Made by a program: the position numbers and the translations under genes. The notes under the pieces are model-generated. The model saw only the letters and a list, made by a program, of their open reading frames with translations, was not told the origin of the DNA and searched no databases. From Siderastrea siderea (taxonomy: Eukaryota > Cnidaria > Anthozoa > Scleractinia > Rhizangiidae), in NCBI GenBank assembly GCA_964030785.1, contig OZ034975.1, positions 46,154,569 to 46,218,568 of the forward strand: a stretch of DNA of 64,000 nt, in the 5' to 3' direction. The number at the start of each line of letters is the position of its first letter. The stretch's first letter is position 1. This document shows, piece by piece, positions 46,917-57,548 of the stretch.

Positions 46917-48855
46917 CTTTGCAGCAGGAAATTACTTGCGATTGCTACTCAAACGTAATCTTGGAAACATTCGCCTTAGGAAAAACACAAGACCTTGATT
47001 CGTATTCTGGTGTGGCTTACTTTGTTTCGCTTTTTCTCTCGACATCAGCTTTAATCTCCCGCTGTTAAAACATTAACAAGGGCCTCAGAAGTCTATTTTT
47101 GTTATTTTGTTTGCTAAGCTGTCTGGGTTTCACACAAAATTAAACTTTTTTTTTCACGCTCATTACAACTCAAGTTTTGAAGTTTCCGGAAGCCATTTCA
47201 TGTCAGTATAATTGACACCTGCTTAAGTTCGATGAACTTCAATTTAAAATTAATGGACTAAAACAGCTGCGAAAACAAATGGACATTTTAATTTCAACAA
47301 ATAATTTTTATCCCCAGGAAAATAAATGGACATTGCAATTTCAAGAACTAATTTTTATCCCCAGGAAATGCTGACAATTATGTTCAATTTGTCAAAAAGT
47401 TATTTCAATAATTTAAGTTATTTTTTTGCTTTACAAAACAAAAAAGATCTAACTTTCTAATTAAATTTTTGATCTGATTTTGGGAAGTAACCGGCTTTTC
47501 CGTCTATGTGCAATACAAAAGGAAGGTAAAAAACAATTAATATTTCACTGATATGAGTGTCCAAGACGACAAAGGAGACAACAAACTTCAAGCTTAATTT
47601 TGCAAAATAACAAACACAACCCGCACCTTGGAATAGTACCACCCAACAGTTTTCACTCGAATGGTCTGCGGATTTTATCCACAGAGCTCTACGCGATGTT
47701 TGATTTTGAGAGCGAAAAGATCGATTACACTTGTAAATAGATGATCGGAGAGCCTGGACAGGCGTGCGTTTCTCGAAAGCCCCGCCGGAAACTTTTTGGC
47801 CCGATTTCGAGTATGATAACCAGTCATATTGTATCTTGTAAACAAAAAAGTTTCTAAGCGTGAAACTTTGCTAGAAGTTGAACATTTCTTATTTTAAAGA
47901 CATGTTAAAATAACAGCCTTGTAGAAAGAGTGGATCATGTTGTTACAGATGGCTTTTCTGCCGCAAACGTTTTTAAGGCTTTCAAGAAACGCGCGCACCG
48001 GGGGCGGATAATGACATCGCCGGAGGGAGAATTAGAAAAGGAGTAGAAACAGGAAAAAACGAAATAAAAACTTGTAAACGCTAGGCAAAAAATCATTAAG
48101 ACTTAGTTTTGCAGACCCTCATTTATGCGTTTGCCAACAATCGTAAACCCAGTTAGCTGTCCTTAATTCTCGAGGATGGAACAGATGCCCATTGGTAATT
48201 TAATAAAAAAGAGGCCTCTTTGAAGAAGTATTAGTTCGTTCTAGAAAAACGCCAGTTATAATTGAGTTTGTTGGTCTCGTAAAAGAATTTATCCTGTGAC
48301 ATAGACCTGTGTACCTATCACCAAGCACCCTTTTCATTCCTCTCGGTAAAACCATTCCTGCTGCACTCACTTAATGTTGTGACACAATGGGTAGACACTT
48401 TGAGACTTCTTATACCACGTGAAAAACATTGGATGTTGTGGCGATTCCGGCAGCTGGCATTCGTGGCGTTGTGGTACGAAAGTCGTCGAGAAAGCGGTTG
48501 AGCAGTGTTCGACACTTGCTCCATCCTTTTATTTAACTCCCAAAGTGCAACAAAAAGTGTTTTCAGAAGAACGCGCATGCAGAACTCTTGTTTTATTTAT
48601 TAAATGGGAAAGATATTTTATAGCCCAATTTTTCCCTCGCGACACAAGCGCAAGCTTAAGATTCCCTTATTTCAAAATTCTTCGGATACACTTCGGAAGT
48701 AATCAACTGAGGTTCGGCAACCTTAGGGTTAGCTTTTATAACTTGAATTCAGGCATTTTCGGAAATCTTCACGAATCTTTGGAAGTCTTCATATAAGAAC
48801 GTGTTAACTTTGGGTGCAGTTTGCTTGCGCTAATAGTAGCGTCGCTTCTGCCTGT
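46917..48855. other. intergenic, no gene seen
   Basis: AT-rich DNA with a near-duplicated ~45-bp block at 47285-47370 (GGACATT..AATTTCAA and TTTTTATCCCCAGGAAA, twice) and a foldback element at 47765-48003. ORFs here are short and lack coding character. Confidence 0.5.
47765..48003. mobile_element. diverged foldback MITE
   Basis: GTGCGTTTCTCGAAAGCC on the left pairs with CGCGCGTTTCTTGAAAGCC on the right (reverse strand). It is related to the element at 39740-40005. Confidence 0.5.
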
Positions 48856-49050
48856 TCACCAGTCTTCCCCGCATGATCCAGTATGTATACACTGAGCTAT
48901 CTTTTCCGCCTGATCTACTCCCGTAAGGTAACCGCCGTGAACATAGCCGTTGCACATCTCCTGCGTCGCCTCCCCTGCGAAAAACACGCGCCCAACCGGT
49001 TTTCGAAGGCTGACGTAATCAAGCTCACATCTCGTTAAAGCGACCAGTGC
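48856..49050 (-). pseudogene. lone C-terminal exon of a flavin amine oxidase
   Basis: The minus strand reads RKPVGRVFFAGEATQEMCNG, YVHGGYLTGVDQAEKIAQ and then CIHTGSCGEDW with a stop at 48856. GRVFFAGEAT and GYVHGGYLTG are the FAD-binding C-terminal signature of monoamine/polyamine/L-amino-acid oxidases. No upstream exons with the N-terminal dinucleotide fold were found up to 50230. It is either an orphan copied exon or the remnant of a lost gene; it is intact where visible. Confidence 0.6.
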
Positions 49051-49689
49051 AGGGCGCGACCTAGTCGCGAAAATTGAGTCGGAAAGAGAGACTACAGACT
49101 ATCCCACAGCGGTTGAATTTTGCTTTGCTTTCACAACGCAAAATTGACAAAATCCTCATTGTCTGTTTCTTGGAGATCTGTCAAGGCTCCTGATGACTTG
49201 TCAGCGCTCGAAAGATTATCAGAACCCAGTTTTACAGTGGACTTTCTGATTTTCGTTCCATAATTCCACAATTCGCACAAATTCTGTTAGAAAGCGACTC
49301 AGTTTCTTCACACTGAAAGCTCAGTTCATTCAGTTAGTCGGCAAGTATACATGTTACGTCCCTCCGCGAGTTTTAAAAGGAAAAAACGACTGTTTTGCAG
49401 TCTACGCGCGCATTGGTCAACTGTTGGCGATTATAGTACAACGCTATTTTGGCGTTCTCCCATTGGTCAAAATAGATCACGTGACGCGGTAGTGTCTTTC
49501 TTCATCGGGCGCCTATCAGCGCATAGTGTCCGTTTTTGTTTAAATAGTGAATGCCGATAAAGCCAATCAGATTTGGTTATTGTCATTAACTACGGTTTCC
49601 GTTAATGTCTGCTGCTGTGTCAGTCAATGAATTTTTTTTGAATATTAATATATGAAATAATCATATATTTGAACTGCGGATAAAGATAG

Positions 49690-49965
49690 AATTGTATGGA
49701 GATCACTGCAGTGAAGGTGTTTCAACTTAAGCAGTTGAAAAGAAGAAACCTGAAAAAATTCAGGCTTGAACGGGAATTGAACCCATGACCTCTGCGATAC
49801 TGTAAGACCCTGAAGAAGAAAGGCTGTGCCTTTTGAAATATTGGTAAATATACAGTTTCCCTACCGTTGAATCAGCATTGCTTTTTTATCGTACTTGGTT
49901 CTTCCTTTCAACTGCTTAAGTTGAAACACCTTCACTGCGATGATCTCCATATAATTCTGAATTTT
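49690..49965. mobile_element. inverted-repeat element enclosing a tRNA-derived SINE fragment
   Basis: Arms of about 55 bp (ATGGAGATCA(C/T)..GCAGTGAAGG, TGTTTCAACTTAAGCAGTTG) at 49690-49747 and 49905-49965 are inverted. Between them the minus strand holds TCGCAGAGGTCATGGGTTCAATTCCCG, a B-box-like tRNA 3' half followed by a TTTTTTCAGG tail. Confidence 0.7.
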
Positions 49966-50234
49966 TTTTTCTCAAACGTTATGTGTAGTAAATAAAGAGA
50001 GATTACACTGTTACCAACAGATCTGCCTTGCCATCAGTTACCCTCAGAGTCTTACATTGTCACACAATGCATATGTCACACAATGTTACTAAACATTACA
50101 TGACAACGAAAATAACATCTGCAAAGAAGATGAGTCTTCATTTAATCTACACCATTTTTCATTCAAGACCTTGTCTCTGTGCCACATTCCTTAGCTAAAA
50201 CTTCATGGCCACCTTAGCACTTCTTACAATTCAA

Positions 50235-51017
50235 TTACACAGGTGTCCCATTGATGGGAATACCCTTTGTGCCCATTTCTTTCAGTTTTTTTAGTTTAAG
50301 GTTTCTAAGTTCTTCATCTGAGGGTAAGAGGGGAGGAAGCTCATTTCCAATAAATTCCACGATGCCCATCTTGGCTGTATCAGTTTTGCGTGGCGGGATT
50401 TTGTATACTTTTGTGTACCCACTCACTTTGTCTTCATAACGAGGCAAAAGATGTCCAAACACTTTGGGGATCAGCTCTTTTTTCTGGTGGAACAACAGAT
50501 CATAAACAAAAGTGTTAGAATGAAATACAAGACACTTTCTGCGCGCTAAAAACGTTGTGGATCGGCGTGCTGGATGAGCAGTTAAGCAAGCAGACGTTGA
50601 AGTTGCAAGGCTGTTGCTTTGAGCTGTATTTATTACTAGTTGCTCAGCAGGGTGTACTGAGAGCTATAAAATTATGTGCTGCCCTGAAAGGATTCTTTTT
50701 GAGCTTTTTTGGTTTGATATATGGGTATGGAGTTACAGCAATTTGGTCTGAAATTATCTGAGTTAAACTGCTAGTCTGAAATACAGTGTTTTTTGACATT
50801 TACAACAGTATTCACTCACACACCCACACAGCACACTTCATTTAACATACTTCTAAGTGAGTTTTGGTTGATGTCAATCAAAAGACCATTAATTAACTTT
50901 CAATGAAATTCCAAGACAAACTGGGAAGAGCTTTAACAGGGAGCAAGTTGGGACTTTGAAGAAGAGATAGCATTCAGAATAAACAAAAGAGTAAATTGTG
51001 CTTCATGTAATGGTTTT

Positions 51018-51051
<34 letters not shown>

Positions 51052-54000
51052 GTTTAATAACACTCCAAAAATTAATTGGCTCTTCTATGTTACATAAATA
51101 TCTAAATAATTATAATGTATACATTACTATTACTAAATGTAGAAGCTACTAAGATAAATTAATACGTGGAAAAAAACAATTACAGCATCGTATCAATTAC
51201 AACTATTGTTCAGTCAGTCTATTTATAGCATTCGAAACATAGTGTGCTTTAGACAAGCGGCGAAATTCATGATTGTCCTTGCTAGATCTAACTGTGGATG
51301 GCAAAGTGTTAAAAACCCTTGAAGCATGGTATTTAAAGGTGCCGGGGACATGGGACGAATTTAATGTAAATTCTCTGCTTGAGCGGAGCAGCCTAGGGGG
51401 GACATATTGTTCAAGTCGCAAATGTTCTGGCCATAGGTTGTTGGTTACTGCCTGATAAGCAGCATTTGCCAGATGATAATCCTGCCTCTCTTTAATTGGA
51501 AGCCAACCTAATTTTATAATGTCTTGTAAATCAGCAAACTTCTTACAAACAAACCATGCAGCGGCAAGCTGTACACGCTGTAAGCGCTTAACTAAATACT
51601 CATGAGTTGGATAAATTACAATATTGTTGTAGTCAAGTTTTGATAATACAAGAGATTCGGCTAATTGTTTTCTCACATTAAAAGGGGCGATGTTCTTTAG
51701 TTTTTTCAGTACTGATAGTGTAGCATAACAGCTAGATATTTTTGGGTTGATATCATCGTTCCATCTTAGACTCTGATGGAGCTCAGTCCCAAGGAGTTTT
51801 GCTGAGGAGACCCTCTCCAAAGGCTTGGCGTCGACAGTCAGGTTTACTTGATAGTCCTGCAGACCATGCACACGGGCGAGCTGTGGAGTGGAGAGGAGCA
51901 TCACCTTGGTCTTGGTTGGATTCAGCGCTAGATTGCTCTCACTTGACCATCTCGATAAGTGATCGAGCGCTTCCTGTAGGCGTCCCTCACATTCCTTGAT
52001 GTGCGCAGGCTTGTCCGTGGTGTAGAATGTTGTATCGTCCGCGTATTGGTGACATTTAACAGCGTCACCTAGACGCTCTGATAGGTCATTAACGTACAAG
52101 TTAAACAATACTGGCCCGAGCACGCTGCCCTGGGGTACTCCAAACGTCACATCGACCAGGCTAGAGGCTTTATCGTCTACTTGAACAAATTGCCTGCGAC
52201 CCGTCAGATAGCTTACAATCCAAATCAAAAACGACTTTGAGAAGCCGAGGACGTGTAGTTTCTTTAACATGGTTTCAAAAGCAACCGTGTCGAACGCCTT
52301 TGAGAAATCCGCGAGTACCGCCATCGTGACCTCACCGCGCTTCTAATACATCCTCATGGGCTCAGGCCATTCACGGATGAGTGAACATTACATTCATATA
52401 AAATTATGTTTGCTAGGATGTGTGTGGGTGAATACCACCGTTGGGGGGAGGAGACAAGGGCTGGGAACCCTGGGGAAAATGTTTTGGGAAGTGTATAGGA
52501 AAAGAGGGGACAGGTTGAAAGATTCCCAAGGTGGGAAAGAGCAGGAGAAATAAGAAAAAATTATTTTGCAATTTGAATTTTGTAAAGAGGGAGAGCTTAA
52601 CAAAACAGGGGCGGGAATAGGGGTTCAAAGATATGGGAAGTGGGAACTTTGTAACCCACTGTCCAAAGTCCCCAGTGTCCCTCTGCCCCTCCCCTGCAAC
52701 TGTAATTTACCCTTTTTGGGAATTATCATAAAGAAGGAACATGTATCATCAAGTCCATGCCAACTTACTGTAATCCAGCTGTTTATGGTTTCTTCATCAC
52801 CCTGTTTTGCAAGGTCAATCATCTGCAAAGAAAACAAATATGTGAATGGAAGACAAGTGATCATCATACACTTGGTTATGTTTTCAAGTCTGCTTTGTTG
52901 TTTCTTGCATCCCCTCCTTTTCTTACTTTCTTTCCCTTTTAATAATCTGAACAAGATGGGAGGCAGGGTAAGAACTTTTTGTGACTGGAATAACACTGGG
53001 AATCTGGGGTAAGAGGAATAGATAATCTATAATTTAGCTTTTGCCAATTTCCAGAAAAAGTCTGGGCATGTGGTGTAATATTACAGTACATGGGACAAGG
53101 TATGCAATGATTCTACATCATTGTTCTATTATACAAATTTCAGGGTTAATGTAATTTGGACCCCTTCATGATCTAACCTCACTGCTATTTCCCATGTCTA
53201 AGTTTCAATGTGTTCATGTGAGAAGTTGGGCTGGTCCAGTTACTGAGATCCCAGCTTTTCTGACCAGGATATTGGTAACTGGGCTAGAAATATTTACCAT
53301 ATGAACACTCCTGCACAGTTGCTAGGATGAATCTTTTTCAACTACAAATGCTTTACGAGGTCACTGACTAAACTGAATGCAGCCTCTGACAACATGCTCA
53401 GCTTTCTTCAAGAGATGGTAAGCCAGTCGTTCAACTGTTTGCTTGAGTAAAGTCAAATGGCCCATGGAAGCCGAACTCGTTCCCATTGCCTTTGGGTTGA
53501 ACAGTCCACGTTTTGCACCTTTTTCATCTTGGTAACCAGGCAGAAATTTCCCATATGAACAGAAGACAAAACTTGCCCTACTAACCAGGCCAGCCTGGTT
53601 ACCGCACTCATGTGAAGAGGCCCTTAGAAATTCTTTGCCATCTGTATGGGTCATTTGAAACTGGTCATCAAGTAAAACTGCTGATAATAGCTTAAAATAT
53701 TGCATTGCTATGTGCTGTACTGTTACCACAAGCAAAAAATTTTTAATTAACTTCTGACATGTTATTGCCAAATGTTTTGAAGTTTCCATGGCGGCTGGCC
53801 AATTAAAGAGGTGCAGTTTCTCAAGTTCCCTTTAGCACTCGCAACCCCTCCTCTCATCGGCTGTGGCTTTGATTAGTCAGTTGAAATGGTAGCCGTCAAA
53901 AGTTGTCAAAAATATGTCAAAAAGTTGCATTGTAAAATTTACAATGATGAAAACCAACGATGGTCAATAGCAGTCCACGGAAATCGAAGGTTGAAAACCA

Positions 54001-54285
54001 CAAAAGTTTCTCTTACTGATGGGTCATCAATTTGCAATGTTAGGTGATGAACTGGTATCGACTGTTATCGATTATTACCGCGATTATTATCGACTGGCCA
54101 AAATGTGCTAAACTCACCCTTTCCGCCACTCGTGACAAATCATGGCATCTGTTGATTGTTGTCTCTATCCTTTCATATTGCACAAGAGCAGTGATCAGGT
54201 TTTTATACATACGCTTTCTTTTTTCCCTGCTTTTAGGCTTAAACTTGAGCAAATTTTCAAGATTTCGAACTCGTGTGGCAGCCAT
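50235..54285 (-). CDS. MRPL17: mitochondrial ribosomal protein bL17m (156 aa)
   Basis: Component of the mitochondrial large ribosomal subunit near the exit tunnel. Three exons: 54118-54285, 52769-52822 and 50235-50483 (471 bases, phases consistent). The sequence has the L17 core: LITALVQYERIETTINRCHD, VAERMIDLAKQGDEETINSW, then IPKVFGHLLPRYEDKVSGYT, VYKIPPRK and MGIVEFIGNELPPLLP. The bacterial bL17 pattern of LVxHERIxTT, AE.LI.LAK.GD, LF..L..RY.....GYTR and IEF is kept. Start 54285 (CAAG-ATGGCT) gives the family length; an in-frame ATG at 54357 would add 24 residues. Intron 2 holds a same-strand non-LTR fragment. It is divergently paired with the gene at 54375. Confidence 0.9.
51019..52350 (-). 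mobile_element. 5'-truncated non-LTR retrotransposon (RT)
   Basis: The minus-strand ORF 51203-52324 (373 codons) holds reverse-transcriptase boxes: ADFSKAFDTV, FGVPQGSVLGPVLFNLY, YADDTTFYT and LGTELHQSLRWNDDI, then a C-terminal part typical of CR1/L2/Jockey-type elements. It is open to its stop, so the RT part is undamaged, but the N-terminal half and ORF1 are missing. The 3' end is an (ATT)n tail at 51019-51052. It sits in intron 2 of MRPL17, same strand. Confidence 0.9.
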
Positions 54286-54306
54286 CTTGAGAAACACACT
54301 TGTAGG

Positions 54307-54327
54307 AATCCGCTGTGCGAGCGGATT
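54307..54327. promoter_or_regulatory. palindromic element in a bidirectional promoter
   Basis: AATCCGCT, five bases (GTGCG), then AGCGGATT: a perfect 8-bp inverted repeat between the two divergent start codons (54285 and 54375). Its symmetry suits a factor site serving both genes. Function is inferred. Confidence 0.5.
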
Positions 54328-54374
54328 GCGGTAGAAAAAGCTAAGCAGCCAGGCCAAACCAAGCGAAAATCAAG

Positions 54375-57300
54375 ATGGCGGCCGTGTTGTGGAAAATTGC
54401 TAGCGAAGGAACGTTTTTAAAATCTGCTGTACCCTGTCTGAACTTAATCCCTGTTCGTTTTAAAACTCACAGAAAGTTTCCCACGAAGAAAAGGGTAAAT
54501 TCTTTCGTGCAATTACGTACTGATCTGATCAAGAGATTAGTAGTGGCGCTAGTTCAACACGAACGTGTTCAAACTACACACAAAAAAGCACTACAGCTGA
54601 AGAAATACGGTGATCTGGTAAGAATGAACAGTTCTTCATACTTTTTGAATACTTTTTTCTCATAGTTGTCAAAAATTAGCCTTTTTTGTTAGCCCAGTAA
54701 GTGGGTCCTGTAATGCCTCTTTTTAGCGGGGGTGGGGGTTGGGGTGACGGCCCGGGGAGGCGGAGGAGGGGGGCAAAGGGCCTGTGCACAGGAGAACTAA
54801 GTCTTACCCAGAAAGCTCCCACGTTTTGAGCTAAAACTAAAGCTGTTTATCATTTACCCGTTGGGAATTTTTGCCCTCATCATGTATGATTTCTGTTCTC
54901 AAGTTGCAATTTGCGATACATTTGCTTGTAAGTAATTTTTCCCAGGTTAATTTTTCTTGGAATTTGAGCCAGGCCAAATTGTTGTGTGATAACATAAACA
55001 AGCATGTGCTTGTTTGTTCCCTGTTTGAAAAGAGCTGCCTAAACACAGGTCCCCCAAGGAACAGACTTGGGCACTTAACATTTGGCTGGGGATTACAGGC
55101 TTTTAGCCAGACATTGAAAACTGGACATCCAGGAGGCATGTTTAGCCATAAAATTATAAGAGATTATGTCGATTTTACTTGAATTTCTTCAAAAAGTGGG
55201 CATCCACAGGACGCCTGGACACCCCTCTGGCTAAAACCTTTCTGGGGAACCTAGTATTTCACAGCCTTGGGCCTCTAGGAATTTTTTTGGGTAACCATCT
55301 TGCTAAAATACTCTTATCTAGCACACCCTTTAGAAATGCCCTCTTTCTTTCTAGTGTATATGATTGTTATCACAATCTGTCCAATATAACCTTCAAATTT
55401 TCAGATTATCACACTAGCACAGCGACGACGGCCACCTCCAGACCTAGATATGATTGAGAATGGATTTGTTCTCACTGAGAAAGAGGCAGAAGAGAAAAGG
55501 ACTAAAAAGCGCATAATAAACAGAATGAGCAAAAAAGTGATTGTCCCTCCGCAAGTTCCAAATGAAGAACAATACATGGAAAGATGCAGGAAAGTAGCTT
55601 CTGATATGCTACTAGGGGTAAGAAAAAATAATTCATTCTTGTTAAGCCAACAACACACTAGGTGATATTTTATGCTGTTCAAGGTGGAATTAATCACAAA
55701 CAATGTTAGGTGATTTTCACAAGGGTGGGCACTCTAGGCAGTGGTCGCAATTGTTACAGAATTGCCGTTGAATTAAATTGCTGATATCTGACATTTAAAA
55801 CATTGGGGATTTTGGCCGCTTGTTGTTGCAATAAAAATTTCTGAGAAAAGTCGTCATTGCAGTACTGAGCACACCTGGCAATTTTTGCCAATCATTGCCA
55901 CAAGCAAATAAAATTGCTGCTTGTGGTGTTCACTGGTGGCTTATATTTTAATGAGAAGAAAAAAAAAACTGCTCAGTTTAGAGGTTTTTCTTTGCTACAT
56001 AAATATTTAAGAATAAAAATTAGCGATAGTAGTTTCGAATGATGTTTTGATGACTGACTTATTTTTTTCAAAACCTCCATTACATAAATATTTGTCTTGA
56101 TAATAATTATCGAGAGATCAGTTATTACATCCTGTACTGTGAATACAGTAAGAAAGGCTATTTGGTCTCAGTCTGTTTGAGCATTTCCTTGCCAAACCTG
56201 GTTACTCGTGGAGACATTCCTTAGGCTTGTTACCAACTCCTTTGTTACTGTGGGCAATATCGAATGCTATGAACACTAACTCAACACCTGTCACCACTTC
56301 AACCATACCTTACATCAAAGGGACTTTGCACGAATCCTACAACCCTACAACATCTGAGTTGCTCACAAACCTATCACTACTTTACGACAGCTACTGATGA
56401 GCGTTAAAGACAAAGACGAACTGAGCGACAGACAGGGAGCAGTTTATAAGATCAATTGCTGTGACTGCCAGGCCACTTATATTGGTGAGACTGGCAGGAA
56501 TTTGAATGTCTGACTGACTGAACACAAACAAGCAACTAGAAATGGTGATATCAACAATCACATTGCTGAGCACCATTTAAAAAACAAACCACAGAATCGA
56601 CTGGGACTCTGCTGAATGCATTACCTACAGTAAGGACTACTATCAACAAATCACACTGGAAAGCTGGTTTACTAACTTAGAACAAATGCCACTGAACCGT
56701 TGCCAACAGCTACCTGCACCTTACAAACGACTGATTGCCGACAATAGCAAGACAGACAAACAATAGACAAACCGACTTATTTGACTAACAATAGACCAAC
56801 GAACATTTGACTAACAAGGCGGATCAAAACACACCAATCACGTTTAACAGTCTTCTCAGCCAATAACATCACAGCTTAACTGACAGACGACCAATAACAT
56901 CATGAGATCGTCGACCAATCAGGACAACGACCAGAGACTTAACACATCTACTGACGATTCACAGTTCACTTGACTCTGATGATGACTTCCACTAAGGTTG
57001 TCGAAATGTCAGTCAATGTCACCTCAAACAGTCGGTCCAGGACTACACTCACCCAGACGATCACAATTTCCCAAATTATGGGCAATATTGTTGCCGCCTG
57101 TAAATTAATTCCCTCAGACTGTCAACACAGGTTGAAAACAAATTTCAGTTTGGAAGAAATACTCTCTTGGTAGTAGATTTCGTTCTTCTTCAAGAGTTGG
57201 AGATCGACATAAGCTACAGTAGAAATTCTGTCACAACACCAGTCTGTTGTCATGGCAATTAACTTCAGCCTTGTTAATTTGTTACAGGACAAGGAAGCAT

Positions 57301-57548
57301 TGGAGAAACTTTACAGCATTCTGAAGGACAGGTACAAGGACAGATATGGAAATTTTGTTCAAATTACAAAAATTCCCAACCCACCGAGGTCCACATTTCC
57401 TAACATGGCATACGTTGAACTGAGAGACAACTCCCTTCCCCCACTGCCTAAGTTGCCTGTTGTCAAGAATGGCAAGTGGGTTGTTTATGGGACACAACAT
57501 GATGATGAAATTGTGGAAGAAAGTGCTCTGGTTCAAAGCCAAAAATAA
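54375..57548 (+). CDS. divergent bL17m-like paralogue (238 aa)
   Basis: Three exons: 54375-54617, 55405-55617 and 57288-57548 (717 bases, phases consistent). The N-terminus is a basic amphipathic presequence-like stretch (MAAVLWKIASEGTFL..PVRFKTHRKF) fitting mitochondrial import. The L17 core follows as LIKRLVVALVQHERVQTTHK, KALQLKKYGDL and, in the last exon, LEKLYSILKDRYKDRYGNFV, then MAYVELRDNSLPPLPKLP. Between these halves exon 2 inserts about 70 charged residues (IITLAQRRRPPPDLD to ASDMLLG) absent from bL17m. The order of motifs matches the neighbour at 50235-54285, so this looks like an old inverted duplicate that gained an insertion. It is either a specialised ribosomal protein or one with a new function. 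Intron 2 has a Penelope-like fragment. Confidence 0.8.
56215..57075 (+). mobile_element. second Penelope-like remnant with hammerhead-like motif
   Basis: The plus strand encodes the GIY-YIG-containing end (AVYKINCCDCQATYIGETGR, then a TGA and EHKQATRN) and stops at 56764, then carries the same 3' region as the copy at 21905-23220. Several changes mark it as decayed. CTGATGA..GTCGAAA lies at 56968-57024. It is in intron 2 of the bL17m-like paralogue. Confidence 0.8.

Noticed and set aside
54286..54357. 24-residue N-terminal extension of MRPL17
   Set aside because: The start at 54285 already matches family length and has a better context; the longer form remains possible.
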